DNA from: Candidatus Pullilachnospira stercoravium
GTDB taxonomy: Bacteria > Bacillota > Clostridia > Lachnospirales > Lachnospiraceae
Length of the DNA stretch: 35,122 nt
Reading direction: 5' to 3'
NCBI GenBank assembly: GCA_018713585.1
Contig: DVON01000029.1
Location: 1-35,122, forward strand
The notes beneath the pieces were generated by a model. That model saw only the letters and a program-made list of their open reading frames with translations, was not told where the DNA came from and did not search any database. Position numbers and translations under genes: made by a program. Shown one piece after another: positions 7,494-16,820 of the stretch. Position 1 is the stretch's first letter; each line of letters starts with the position of its first letter.

Positions 7494-8048
7494 TCAGGCG
7501 GCCACAGTCAGCTGCCAGACACTCCTTCCATTCTGGAACAGTCTCAGATAGACTGCCCCGCACTTTTTGTACCGGCGGAAAAGTTTCTCTTTCTCGCACT
7601 GGTTACAGTACACCTTCCAGCACCCGCTGCAGCAGAAATTCTTTCCTCCGTTTACGATAAAGCCATGCACGTCTTCCACGGGATACCCCAGAAACAGCCC
7701 GATTTCATGGGGAAAATCCCGGTCATTGCGCAGCCGTTCCCTCAGCCGGGACAGGATGCCCGGCAGACCGCCTTTTGAATAACCGCAGGATTCCAGAATT
7801 CTCTCCGCCTCCGGCTGCGTCAGATCCTTTTCCAGACGTTTTTCCCGGTACACATAAAGCAGCATCCGGTTCCGGTGAATTTTCATAATATCCAGCCGAA
7901 CACCCTTTTCCATAAATATCCCGTTCCACCCATCGACGGCCCTGCGGGCCTCCTCAAGATCCGGGCAGGAAAACCAGAACAGGTTTGCCGTCTTAAGCCC
8001 CGCCAACGTGGGAGCGGCATGCACAATCAGCGCTCTCTCCAATTCCAT
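7494..8048 (-). CDS. DUF3793-like family protein
   Basis: HEIGLFLGYPVEDVHGFIVNGGKNFCCSGCWKVYCN signature typical of DUF3793. Confidence 0.8.
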   Translation of the reverse strand: MELERALIVHAAPTLAGLKTANLFWFSCPDLEEARRAVDGWNGIFMEKGVRLDIMKIHRNRMLLYVYREKRLEKDLTQPEAERILESCGYSKGGLPGILSRLRERLRNDRDFPHEIGLFLGYPVEDVHGFIVNGGKNFCCSGCWKVYCNQCEKEKLFRRYKKCGAVYLRLFQNGRSVWQLTVAA

Positions 8049-8050
8049 AC

Positions 8051-8335
8051 TCAGCCCTCCTGCATCTCTTCCAGCAGATTCTGCAGCGCGGAAACGCTGC
8101 TGCTGTGGGTTCTGGCGATGGGGATATTGTTTCTTTTCGCCTCCTGGGAGGCACTGACCACCATCTTATGGGATACGGTATTGGTAAAGAGAATCAGCAG
8201 ATCGGGACATCCCATTTTCTTTTTTATGGAACTGTGCTCCTTTACGAATACCTTTGCCGTGTGGCCGTAATTTTTGCAGATATTCTCATATCTGGTCACC
8301 ATCCGTTCATTTCCTCCGATAATCACTAGACTCAT
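8051..8335 (-). CDS. DUF2325-like family protein
   Basis: MSLVIIGGNERMVTRYENICKNYGHTAKVF...; start moved to ATG at 8335 with AGGAGAGG upstream. Confidence 0.8.
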   Translation of the reverse strand: MSLVIIGGNERMVTRYENICKNYGHTAKVFVKEHSSIKKKMGCPDLLILFTNTVSHKMVVSASQEAKRNNIPIARTHSSSVSALQNLLEEMQEG

Positions 8336-8417
8336 AGGCCTCTCCTTTCCGCTTGCAGTCAGCCGCATGGTTATAGAGGGATCCTTCGGGACTTCTCTTT
8401 GATTTCCCTCAGGATTT

Positions 8418-8435
8418 GGTTAGTTTTACCTAACC
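8418..8435. promoter_or_regulatory. Putative operator GGTTAG-TTTTAC-CTAACC
   Basis: Perfect 6-bp inverted repeat with N6 spacer, upstream of DUF2325/DUF3793/flavodoxin. Confidence 0.65.
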
Positions 8436-8476
8436 CTCTGTGTAAAAAGCAAGGCGTCCCGCGCCTTTCTTTTGTA

Positions 8477-8494
8477 AGTTAGTTTTATCTAACC
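8477..8494. promoter_or_regulatory. Putative operator AGTTAG-TTTTAT-CTAACC
   Basis: 5/6 arm match and near-identical spacer to the 8418 site. Confidence 0.6.
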
Positions 8495-8529
8495 AGAATA
8501 TTACCACAGCTTTCCATCCCCGTCAAGAC

Positions 8530-8570
8530 AAAAATCGGAGAATTCCTCTTTTTTTACTGGGAATTCTCCG
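8530..8570 (-). terminator. Intrinsic terminator of the trk operon
   Basis: CGGAGAATTC...GAATTCTCCG stem; on the minus strand followed by ATTTTTG. Confidence 0.75.
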
Positions 8571-8586
8571 TATGTATAAAAATCTG

Positions 8587-10026
8587 TTAAAATTTTCTCC
8601 AGGTATCCCGCACAAACAGCAGCAGAACCGGAAAGATTTCCAGACGGCCCGCCAGCATATCAAAGGTCATCACCAGCTTTGACACATTGGAGAACATGGC
8701 AAAGTTGGTGGCCGGACCTGCCTGCTCCAGACCGGGTCCGATGTTGTTGAAGGTGGCTGCCACAGCCGTGAAATTGGTGATCATATCCGTTCCGTCAAAG
8801 GAAAGCGCCAGTACGGACAGCGAAAAAATCAGAAGATACGCCACCATAAACACATTGATGCTCCGGATGGTCTCGTGCTCCACCACTTTTCCGTCCATAC
8901 GGATCTTTGCCACCCGCCCCGGATGCAGGAACTGACTCAGCTCTTTTTTTACGGTTTTCAGCAGAATCACCAGACGGGACACCTTCATGCCGCCGCCGGT
9001 ACTGCCCGCGCATGCCCCTACAAACATCAGCAGCACCAGCATACTCCGGGAGGTTTCCGGCCACAGGTTAAAGTCCGTGGTGGCGTAACCGGTGGTGGTG
9101 ATGATGGACGCCACCTGAAAGGCAGACTGCTGCATCGCCTGTCCCAGGTTGTCAAACATTCCCCGGATATTCCAGCCGATGGTAAGGATGGATACCGCCA
9201 CGATCCCCAGGTACCACCAGAGTTCCTCGCAGCGGAACGCGTTTTTCCATTTTCTTGCCAGCATGAAAAAGTATACGTTGAAATTCACACCGAACAACAA
9301 CATAAACACCGTGACCACCACCTGCTGGTACACGGTATAACTTCCCAGGCTGTCATTTTTAATTCCAAATCCTCCCGTTCCTGCCGTACCGAAGCTGATG
9401 GTGAGCGCGTCAAACAGCGGCATCCGGCCCAGAAGAAGCAGTACCACCATCAGCACAGTCATTCCGAAATAAATGATATACAGCACTTTTGCGGTGGACT
9501 GGATGGTAGGAAGCAGCCGGCCCACGGAAGGACCCGGGCTTTCCGCCTTCATCAGATTAATATGGGAACCGCCTGTCATTCGGAAAAGAGATAACAGAAA
9601 TACCAGAACACCCATACCGCCGATCCAGTGGGTAAAGCTTCTCCAGAAAATAATACACCTGGGAACCACTTCCACATCCGTCAGAACACTGGCGCCGGTG
9701 GTGGTAAAGCCCGACATGGTCTCAAACAGAGCGTCCACCGGATTGGTGAAGGTTCCGGAAAACAGGAAGGGAAGTCCTCCCATCACACTGATGGCGATCC
9801 AGCAGAGGGCCACTGCCACAAACCCTTCCCGGATTCTGAAATGAGTATTCTTTCTCCTGATTCTCGACATGGGGATTCCTATAGCCAGACACAGAAGCGC
9901 GGACCACAGCAAAGCCGTCACCGCCCTCTCCTGATAGATCAGACCTGTTACCATGGAAGGCACCATCAACACCGCTTCCATGTTCAACACCCATCCCAGG
10001 ATAAAAATCACATTGCGAAAGTTCAT
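8587..10026 (-). CDS. trkH: TrkH/KtrB-family potassium uptake membrane subunit
   Basis: Multiple TM segments with TTTGASVLTDVE, TAGTGGFG and ACAGSTGGGMKVSR selectivity/P-loop repeats. Confidence 0.92.
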   Translation of the reverse strand: MNFRNVIFILGWVLNMEAVLMVPSMVTGLIYQERAVTALLWSALLCLAIGIPMSRIRRKNTHFRIREGFVAVALCWIAISVMGGLPFLFSGTFTNPVDALFETMSGFTTTGASVLTDVEVVPRCIIFWRSFTHWIGGMGVLVFLLSLFRMTGGSHINLMKAESPGPSVGRLLPTIQSTAKVLYIIYFGMTVLMVVLLLLGRMPLFDALTISFGTAGTGGFGIKNDSLGSYTVYQQVVVTVFMLLFGVNFNVYFFMLARKWKNAFRCEELWWYLGIVAVSILTIGWNIRGMFDNLGQAMQQSAFQVASIITTTGYATTDFNLWPETSRSMLVLLMFVGACAGSTGGGMKVSRLVILLKTVKKELSQFLHPGRVAKIRMDGKVVEHETIRSINVFMVAYLLIFSLSVLALSFDGTDMITNFTAVAATFNNIGPGLEQAGPATNFAMFSNVSKLVMTFDMLAGRLEIFPVLLLFVRDTWRKF

Positions 10027-10039
10027 AATCTGTTTCCCC

Positions 10040-11398
10040 TCATCGTTTCAGTATGTCACGGATATCACGAAGTCCCTTCTGAGTAGTTACCACAATTACA
10101 GTATCACCCACCTGCAGACTGTCATTTCCCCAGGGTATCATAATTCTTCCATCCCTGTTGATGCAGCCCACCAGAAGATTGTCCTTCAGCGAAAGATCCT
10201 TCAGCGGCACATTCACCACCTCGGAATTCTCCCGAATCAGAAATTCCAGCGCCTCAGCCTTATTGTCCAGAATATGATACAGGGTCTCCACATTGCTGCC
10301 GATGGTATTCTGCATAGCCCGGGCATATCTGAGAATATAATCCGCCGTGATATCTTTCGGATAGATCACGCTGCCCAGATCCAGCTTGGTGATCAGGTTA
10401 TCAAAAGAAAGGCGGTTTACCTTTGTCACCAGCTTCGCTTTTGACCTCTCCTTTGCGTAGAGGGTCACCAGAATATTCTCCTCATCCATATTGGTAAGGG
10501 ATACGAAAGCTTCCGTCTGTTCCAGGCCTTCATCCAGCAGCAGCTTTTTGTCGGTACCGTCTCCGCAGATAATGGTGGCGCCCGGAAGCGTTTCCGCCAG
10601 CATTTCGCACCTTTCACGGGATTTATCGATAATCGTAACCCGGATATGCATATTCAAAAGCTGCAGAGCCAGATAGTAGGCGATGGTTCCCCCGCCCACA
10701 ATCATACAGTTTTTTACCCGGTCATTCTTCACACCGATTTCACGGAAAAAAGCCCCCGCATTCTGCGGGGAAGCAATGATAAAAAGAGAATCCCCGTCCT
10801 TCAGGCGGAAATCTCCGTTGGGTATAAACGCCTCCTCTCCCCGCTCCACGCCGGTGATCAGAATCTGGCTTTTGATCCTGCTTTGAAGCTCGGAGATGGT
10901 CAGACCATCCATGTGGAACTCCGGCATCTGCCGGAATCTTAAAAGCTCTACCCTTCCTTTGGCAAAAGTATCGATGTTGATAGCCGACGGGAACCGCAAA
11001 AGACGCGCGATCTCCATGGCCGCCGCCAGCTCCGGGTTAATGATCATGGAAATGCCGAGGCTTTCCTTGATAAAACTGATTTCTTTATTGTAGACAGGAT
11101 TTCTCACTCTGGCCACTGTCTGACAGTTCCCCTGTTTTCTGGCAATCAGACAGCACAGCAGGTTCAGCTCATCGGATCCCGTTACCGCAATAAGAAGATC
11201 CGCGTCCTCCACTCCCGCTTCGGACAATGTGGCGATACTGGAACCATTTCCCACAACTGGCATCGCGTCCAGGTCTTCTGTCACCTGCTGAAGCTTTTCC
11301 GCGCAGGTATCCACCAGCACCACGTCATACTGTTCGCCGCTCAGGCCCTCAGCCAGAGCAACGCCCACTTTTCCGCAGCCGATAATAATAATTTTCAT
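10040..11398 (-). CDS. trkA: Trk system potassium transporter peripheral subunit TrkA
   Basis: Two RCK/TrkA-N repeats (MKIIIIGCGKVG; NCMIVGGGTIAYYLA) and TrkA-C segments; ATG at 11398 with GGAGGAAGTT. Confidence 0.93.
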   Translation of the reverse strand: MKIIIIGCGKVGVALAEGLSGEQYDVVLVDTCAEKLQQVTEDLDAMPVVGNGSSIATLSEAGVEDADLLIAVTGSDELNLLCCLIARKQGNCQTVARVRNPVYNKEISFIKESLGISMIINPELAAAMEIARLLRFPSAINIDTFAKGRVELLRFRQMPEFHMDGLTISELQSRIKSQILITGVERGEEAFIPNGDFRLKDGDSLFIIASPQNAGAFFREIGVKNDRVKNCMIVGGGTIAYYLALQLLNMHIRVTIIDKSRERCEMLAETLPGATIICGDGTDKKLLLDEGLEQTEAFVSLTNMDEENILVTLYAKERSKAKLVTKVNRLSFDNLITKLDLGSVIYPKDITADYILRYARAMQNTIGSNVETLYHILDNKAEALEFLIRENSEVVNVPLKDLSLKDNLLVGCINRDGRIMIPWGNDSLQVGDTVIVVTTQKGLRDIRDILKR

Positions 11399-11546
11399 AA
11401 CTTCCTCCACCGGTATTCTGTTATTTTCTCAATACCATACAGAGCTAGTATATCACCAATTGCAAAATTCGCAAGTATTTCCTTACTACATTCACTGTAC
11501 TGTTACGAACTGTCACAAATGCGGAACTCACGGACATCCGGTCACA

Positions 11547-11588
11547 TAAAAAGGAACCGTCCGGTTTTTCGCCGAAACGGTCCTTTGA
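11547..11588 (-). terminator. Intrinsic terminator downstream of hisIE
   Basis: Minus strand AAAGGACCGTTTCGGCGAAAAACCGGACGGTTCCTTTTT. Confidence 0.75.
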
Positions 11589-11599
11589 AAAAACAATGG

Positions 11600-12883
11600 C
11601 TACCTTCTGGCCAGTTCATCGGTGATATCCTCCCAGGATACCCCTTTTTCCGCCATCAGCACCATCACATGGTACAGAAAATCCGAGATTTCATATTTGA
11701 TTTCTTCTTTGTCGGGATTCTTGGCGGCAATGACGATTTCCGTACATTCCTCTCCCACCTTTTTCAGGATCTTGTCGATGCCCTTGTCAAACAGATAGTT
11801 GGTATAGGATCCCTCCTTGGGATGCTCTTTCCGGTCCAGAATCACCTGGTACACATCTTCGAATACCTTCAGAGGATTGGTATGGCGTCCCGGTTTTGCC
11901 GCCAGTTCTTTAAAAAAGCAGGTTCTGTTTCCCGTATGGCAGGCGGCGCCCACCTGGGAAACCCGGGCCAGGATCGTGTCATTGTCACAGTCCAGCGTCA
12001 GGGACTTCACATACTGGAAGTGGCCGCTGGTAAGTCCCTTCACCCACAGCTCCTGCCGGCTTCTGCTCCAGTAAGTCATCCGTCCGGTAGCCAGCGTGTT
12101 TTCAAAAGCCTCCCGGTTCATATAAGCCAGCATCAGCACTTCGTCCGTCCGGTAATCCTGTACGATCACCGGGATCAGTCCGTCGCCGTTCAGCTTGAAG
12201 TCCTCCCAGGCAATGCTGCTCTCAAAGGTATTCACCGGAATTCCCTGTCCGCGAAGAGATCTCTTCAGCTCCATCAGATCCACCTGGGGGTCGCTGACGT
12301 AACGGCCGCTGATTCCCTCAGCCTGCTCCTCCTTCAGCACCCGGAAAATCTCTTCTCTTCCCATACTGTTGGTATGAAGGATCAGCGGCAGCTTCGTCTC
12401 CCGGCAAATGGTTTCCTGCAGGTTTTCCAGGCAGAGAATCCCCCCTGCGTACTCCTCGATCAGCTCCCGATGGTCCTCATACTCTGAAATCTGGAAAACG
12501 CTCACCAGAATCTTTTCTTTTCCAAAGCGTTTGGACACTTCCTCAAGAAGCTCCACATTGCTTTCCTTGGAAAAATTCAGCACGGCCCTCTCGCATCCCG
12601 CGTAGAGCAGCTTCTTCACGTCTTCCGCCCGCTTCACATTTCCAGCACCGATCAGGGGAACCTCCGCCCTGCGGGCCAGCTTTTTCATGATGCCGATGGC
12701 CTGGTCATGCTCTTCATCGCTGGAAGAAAAGTCGAACACCAGCAGGCTGTCTGCTCCCCGGTTGCCGTAGTCCGCGGCCAGCTGCTCCAGATCGCCGCCC
12801 GCAAAGATATTTTTCTGACCGAATCCGGTCACTGCCTGTCCCTTCCACATGTACAGACAGGGAATGATTTCTCTGTATTTCAT
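11600..12883 (-). CDS. hisIE: HisIE bifunctional phosphoribosyl-AMP cyclohydrolase/phosphoribosyl-ATP pyrophosphatase with N-terminal HisA/HisF-like domain
   Basis: N-term [13 protein letters not shown]...[13 protein letters not shown] (HisF-like); middle [29 protein letters not shown] and [10 protein letters not shown] (HisI); C-term [13 protein letters not shown] (HisE). Confidence 0.9.
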   Translation of the reverse strand: MKYREIIPCLYMWKGQAVTGFGQKNIFAGGDLEQLAADYGNRGADSLLVFDFSSSDEEHDQAIGIMKKLARRAEVPLIGAGNVKRAEDVKKLLYAGCERAVLNFSKESNVELLEEVSKRFGKEKILVSVFQISEYEDHRELIEEYAGGILCLENLQETICRETKLPLILHTNSMGREEIFRVLKEEQAEGISGRYVSDPQVDLMELKRSLRGQGIPVNTFESSIAWEDFKLNGDGLIPVIVQDYRTDEVLMLAYMNREAFENTLATGRMTYWSRSRQELWVKGLTSGHFQYVKSLTLDCDNDTILARVSQVGAACHTGNRTCFFKELAAKPGRHTNPLKVFEDVYQVILDRKEHPKEGSYTNYLFDKGIDKILKKVGEECTEIVIAAKNPDKEEIKYEISDFLYHVMVLMAEKGVSWEDITDELARR

Positions 12884-12903
12884 ATCCTTTTGTCTCCCTC
12901 CGT

Positions 12904-13521
12904 CTACAGACTTCCTTTGGTGGACAGAACGCCCCGGATCCTGTCATCCTTCCCGGCCGCCTGATCCAGCGCTTTGGCAAATGCCTTGAAGAGAGCCTCC
13001 ATGATGTGATGGTTGTTCCCTCCGTCCAGCACCTTCAGATGCAGGTTCATGGCTGCCGAATAGCTGACCGCATAGAAAAACTCCCGGGCCATCTCCGTAT
13101 CCATCTCTCCCACCTTCGGGGCGGTGAACTCCGCCTGGAAGTTCAGATAGGGCCGCCCGGAGAGATCCACCGCCGCCAGCACCAGGGTCTCGTCCATGGG
13201 CAGGATCATACTGCCGTACCGGCAGATTCCCGCCTTGTCTCCCAATGCCTCCCGGATGGCGCATCCCAACACGATACCGGTATCTTCCACCGTATGGTGG
13301 CAGTCCACCTCCAGGTCCCCTTCCACCTTCAGTTCAAGATCGAAAAATCCATGCCTGGCAAATCCTTCCAGCATATGATTGAAAAATCCGATTCCCGTAT
13401 CCACGGAAGCCTTTCCGGTTCCGTCCAGATTCAGGGAAAGGGTGATCCTGGTCTCCCGGGTATCCCTTTTCACCGTCACCATCCGCAGCCCGTCCTGCTC
13501 CTTTTCTCTGATGATCTCCAT
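12904..13521 (-). CDS. hisB: Imidazoleglycerol-phosphate dehydratase
   Basis: [44 protein letters not shown]. Confidence 0.95.
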   Translation of the reverse strand: MEIIREKEQDGLRMVTVKRDTRETRITLSLNLDGTGKASVDTGIGFFNHMLEGFARHGFFDLELKVEGDLEVDCHHTVEDTGIVLGCAIREALGDKAGICRYGSMILPMDETLVLAAVDLSGRPYLNFQAEFTAPKVGEMDTEMAREFFYAVSYSAAMNLHLKVLDGGNNHHIMEALFKAFAKALDQAAGKDDRIRGVLSTKGSL

Positions 13522-13522
13522 G

Positions 13523-14821
13523 TTATTCTTCCTCCTCAAAGCGCACGGCGATGGAATTCGCGTGGGCTGTCAGCTGCTCCGACCGGGCAAATTTGCGGAT
13601 ATCCTGCTGAATATCGGCCAGGGCTTCCCTGGAATAATAGACGATACTGGATTTTTTCATAAAGTCATCCACCGACAGCGGGGAGAAGAACTTGGCCGTT
13701 CCGTTGGTGGGCAGAATATGGTTGGGGCCTGCGAAATAGTCCCCCAGAGGCTCGCAGCTGTATTCTCCGATGAAGATTGCTCCGGCGTTGCGGATCTTTG
13801 TCATCACTTCAAAGGGATTTCTGGTGACAATCTCCAGATGCTCCGACGCGATCTCATTGGCAGTCTCAATGGCTTCTTCCATGGTATCCGCCACCAGAAT
13901 GTAGCCGAACTGATCCAGAGACTTCTGAATGATTTCCCTGCGCTCCAGCACCTTGACAAATTCCTCCACCTGGTCATTTACCTGCCGGGCAAGTTCCTGG
14001 CTGGTGGTGATCAGGATGGCGCTGGCCAGCTCGTCGTGTTCTGCCTGGGACAGCAGATCCGCAGCCACATATCTGGGATTAGCCGTCTCGTCCGCCAGCA
14101 CCAGAATCTCGCTGGGACCTGCCACGGAATCGATGCTCACATGACCATACACAGCCTTTTTGGCCAGGGCCACATAGATGTTTCCCGGGCCCACAATTTT
14201 ATCTACTTTGGGGATGCTCTCTGTGCCGTAGGCCATGGCTCCGATGGCCTGGGCTCCGCCCACCTTGTAAATCTCATCCGCGCCGGCTTCTTTTGCCGCC
14301 GCCAGCACAATGGGGTTCACCTGTCCCCGCACGTTGCAGGGAGTACACATGATAATCCGGTCCACGCCCGCCACCTTCGCGGGAACGATATTCATCAGAA
14401 CGGAGGAGGGATACGCCGCCTTTCCCCCCGGCACATAGACGCCCACTGTTTTCAGAGGCGTCAGTTTCTGTCCCAGCATCGTTCCTTTCTCCGTACTCTC
14501 AAACCAGCTGTTCTGTTTCTGCAGAGCATGATAGCTGCGGATATTCTCCAGCGCCTTCTTCATCACCTGGAGAAGTTCCGGATCCACCTGACGGTAGGCC
14601 TCTTCGATCTCCTGATCGGTCACCCGGACATTTTCCGGGCCGATATCCGCCCGGTCAAACTGCTTCGTATAGTGGAAGACCGCCTCATCCTTCTGCTCCT
14701 TCACCCGGTCCAGGATCTCCTGTACGCGGCTTTCGTATTCCCCGTACTGACCGGGGCTTCTCTTCAGCATATTTTCCAGAATATTTTTCTCTGTTTCCTG
14801 TGTAAGCTTTACGATTCTCAC
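13523..14821 (-). CDS. hisD: Histidinol dehydrogenase
   Basis: VPGGKAAYPSSVLMN, VDKIVGPGNIYVALAKK, DLLSQAEHDELASAILITTS, GPNHILPTNGTAKFFSPLSVDDF. Confidence 0.96.
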   Translation of the reverse strand: MRIVKLTQETEKNILENMLKRSPGQYGEYESRVQEILDRVKEQKDEAVFHYTKQFDRADIGPENVRVTDQEIEEAYRQVDPELLQVMKKALENIRSYHALQKQNSWFESTEKGTMLGQKLTPLKTVGVYVPGGKAAYPSSVLMNIVPAKVAGVDRIIMCTPCNVRGQVNPIVLAAAKEAGADEIYKVGGAQAIGAMAYGTESIPKVDKIVGPGNIYVALAKKAVYGHVSIDSVAGPSEILVLADETANPRYVAADLLSQAEHDELASAILITTSQELARQVNDQVEEFVKVLERREIIQKSLDQFGYILVADTMEEAIETANEIASEHLEIVTRNPFEVMTKIRNAGAIFIGEYSCEPLGDYFAGPNHILPTNGTAKFFSPLSVDDFMKKSSIVYYSREALADIQQDIRKFARSEQLTAHANSIAVRFEEEE

Positions 14822-15468
14822 TTCTGTTCCTCCCTGATGATCCGTTTCAGATCCTGAATCATGGCGGAAATCCGCTCATTTTCCATTTTCATGCTCACCT
14901 GGTTCACCACCATGCGGGCCGACAGCGGGCAGACCTCCTCCAGTACCTTAAGTCCGTTTTCCCTCAGTGTGGAACCGGTCTCCACAATATCGCAGATCAC
15001 CTCAGAAAGTCCCACGATGGGAGCCAGCTCAATGGAACCGTTCAGTTTGATGATCTCCACCGTCTGATGCTTCTTATTGAGAAAATAATCTTTGGCGATG
15101 TTGGGATATTTGGTGGCCACCCGGATCAGCCGGTTGCTCTCCAGCAGTTCTCTGGCGCTTTCCGGTCCACAGATACACATCCGGCATTTTCCAAAGCCCA
15201 GATCCAGCACCTCGTAAAGCTTCCGTCCTTCCTCCAGAATGGTGTCCTTGCCCACCACGCCGATATCCGCAGCTCCGTACTCCACATAAGTGGGCACATC
15301 CGGCCCTTTGGCCAGAAAGAACCGCAGTTTTTTCTCCTCATTGACAAAAATCAGTTTTCTGGTATTTTTATCCTTCATCTCCTCACAGGTAATGCCTGTC
15401 TTCTCCAGCAGCTCCAGCGTTTTGCTGGCCAGGCGCCCTTTGGTCAGAGCGATTGTCAGATATCTCAT
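14818..15468 (-). CDS. hisG: ATP phosphoribosyltransferase catalytic subunit (short form)
   Basis: LTIALTKGRL, VEYGAADIGVVGKDTI, ATKYPNIAKDYF, SIELAPIVGLSEVICDIVETGSTLRENGL. Confidence 0.95.
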   Translation of the reverse strand: MRYLTIALTKGRLASKTLELLEKTGITCEEMKDKNTRKLIFVNEEKKLRFFLAKGPDVPTYVEYGAADIGVVGKDTILEEGRKLYEVLDLGFGKCRMCICGPESARELLESNRLIRVATKYPNIAKDYFLNKKHQTVEIIKLNGSIELAPIVGLSEVICDIVETGSTLRENGLKVLEEVCPLSARMVVNQVSMKMENERISAMIQDLKRIIREEQK

Positions 15469-15487
15469 CCTCTACTCCCTTCCGGAT

Positions 15488-16741
15488 CTACCGCAGATCC
15501 TGAATCCTGGCTGTCTGTACCTCATCGGTGAAAAGATTGATCACCCGGATCTCATCCTCATTCACCGGATATACGATTCCGCCGAAATGGTTCTTCCTGC
15601 CGTAGCTTTTGTAATCCTCCAGTGTCCGTCCTTCCTCCATCAGCATACACTGCACATCCATCTGATGCTCCCGGTGTTCCCTGGCAAGGCCGATGGCCAG
15701 CGGACGGGTATCCTCTTTATAGAGAATCAGCGTCCGTCCTTTTGTCACCGGAGCCGGAATCTGCTGCCGCTCCAGGGCGCTCATCACCTGATCCATCACC
15801 AGCTCAAAGCCGATGGCGGGAGCCGGGCGGCCGAAATGGGCCAGCAGACTGTCATACCGTCCGCCTTTCACCAGCGGCTCACCGGTGCCGTAAGTATAAC
15901 CCTGGAAAATAATGCCGGTATAGTACTGGTACTTGCTGAGCATACCCAGATCAAAGGAGACATACTGCTGACAGCCATAGAACTCCAGCACCTGGTAAAT
16001 ATCCTCCAGACGCCCAAGCGCCTTCAGAGCCTTCTCGTTGGAAGTGAGGCTCCTGGCTTTCTCCAGCACCTCCTGGGATCCGAACAGCTGGGGCAGCTGA
16101 GACAAAGCCTGCATCTGTTCTTCGGAAAGCTTCTGCTCCAGCAGCAGTTCTTCCACGCCGAAATGGTTCTTGCTGGAGATCATCTGGCGCAGCCGGGCCA
16201 CCGTCTCCTCATCCATACCCGTTTCTTCCACCAGGGCCTTGAAAAATTCCACCTCTCCGATGCTGATCTGAAACTCTGTGAGGCCTGTGGTTTTCAGAAG
16301 CTCCACCATCAGGGCAATGATCTCCGCGTCCGCGTCGGCCGTGGCGTCTCCCAGAAGCTCCGCGCCCATCTTGGTGGACTCCTTCAGCCGCCCCTGATAA
16401 CTGGAATTATTCACGAAGGTATTCCCCCGGTAGCACAGCCGCACCGGAAAATTTTCGTGGCTGAAATACTGGGAAGCCGCCCGGGCGATGGAAGGTGTGA
16501 AATCCGGCCGCAGCACCAGCGTATTTCCTTCCCGGTCAAAAAATTTATACAGGGCCCTGGAAGGTGTGGTACCCACCTGGGCGCTGAACACATCAAAAAA
16601 CTCAAAGGTGGGAGTTTCGATATCCTGATACCCGAAGGAATGGAAAACCGTCTGAAGCTTTCCCTGCAGATGCAGTTTCTTTTCACATTCGCTGCCGTAG
16701 ATATCCCGGACCCCCTCCGGTGTATGGAATAACTGTCTCAT
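15488..16741 (-). CDS. hisZ: ATP phosphoribosyltransferase regulatory subunit
   Basis: HisRS-like paralog upstream of short hisG: TPEGVRDIYG, LRPDFTPSIARAAS, RLCYRGNTF, GGRYDSLLAHFGRPAPAIGFE; start moved to ATG at 16741. Confidence 0.92.
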   Translation of the reverse strand: MRQLFHTPEGVRDIYGSECEKKLHLQGKLQTVFHSFGYQDIETPTFEFFDVFSAQVGTTPSRALYKFFDREGNTLVLRPDFTPSIARAASQYFSHENFPVRLCYRGNTFVNNSSYQGRLKESTKMGAELLGDATADADAEIIALMVELLKTTGLTEFQISIGEVEFFKALVEETGMDEETVARLRQMISSKNHFGVEELLLEQKLSEEQMQALSQLPQLFGSQEVLEKARSLTSNEKALKALGRLEDIYQVLEFYGCQQYVSFDLGMLSKYQYYTGIIFQGYTYGTGEPLVKGGRYDSLLAHFGRPAPAIGFELVMDQVMSALERQQIPAPVTKGRTLILYKEDTRPLAIGLAREHREHQMDVQCMLMEEGRTLEDYKSYGRKNHFGGIVYPVNEDEIRVINLFTDEVQTARIQDLR

Positions 16742-16820
16742 TGTTTTCTCCCTCTTCGCTTTATCATAGTAGTGTGCTATCACACGAATAAAATGATTAT
16801 ACGTTCCCGCCGGGAAAAAG

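Noticed and set aside
13379-14857. 492-aa plus-strand ORF
   Set aside because: Antisense to hisD (and the start of hisB), which has clear family motifs.
15290-16732. 480-aa plus-strand ORF
   Set aside because: Antisense to hisZ and the 5' part of hisG; no recognisable domain.
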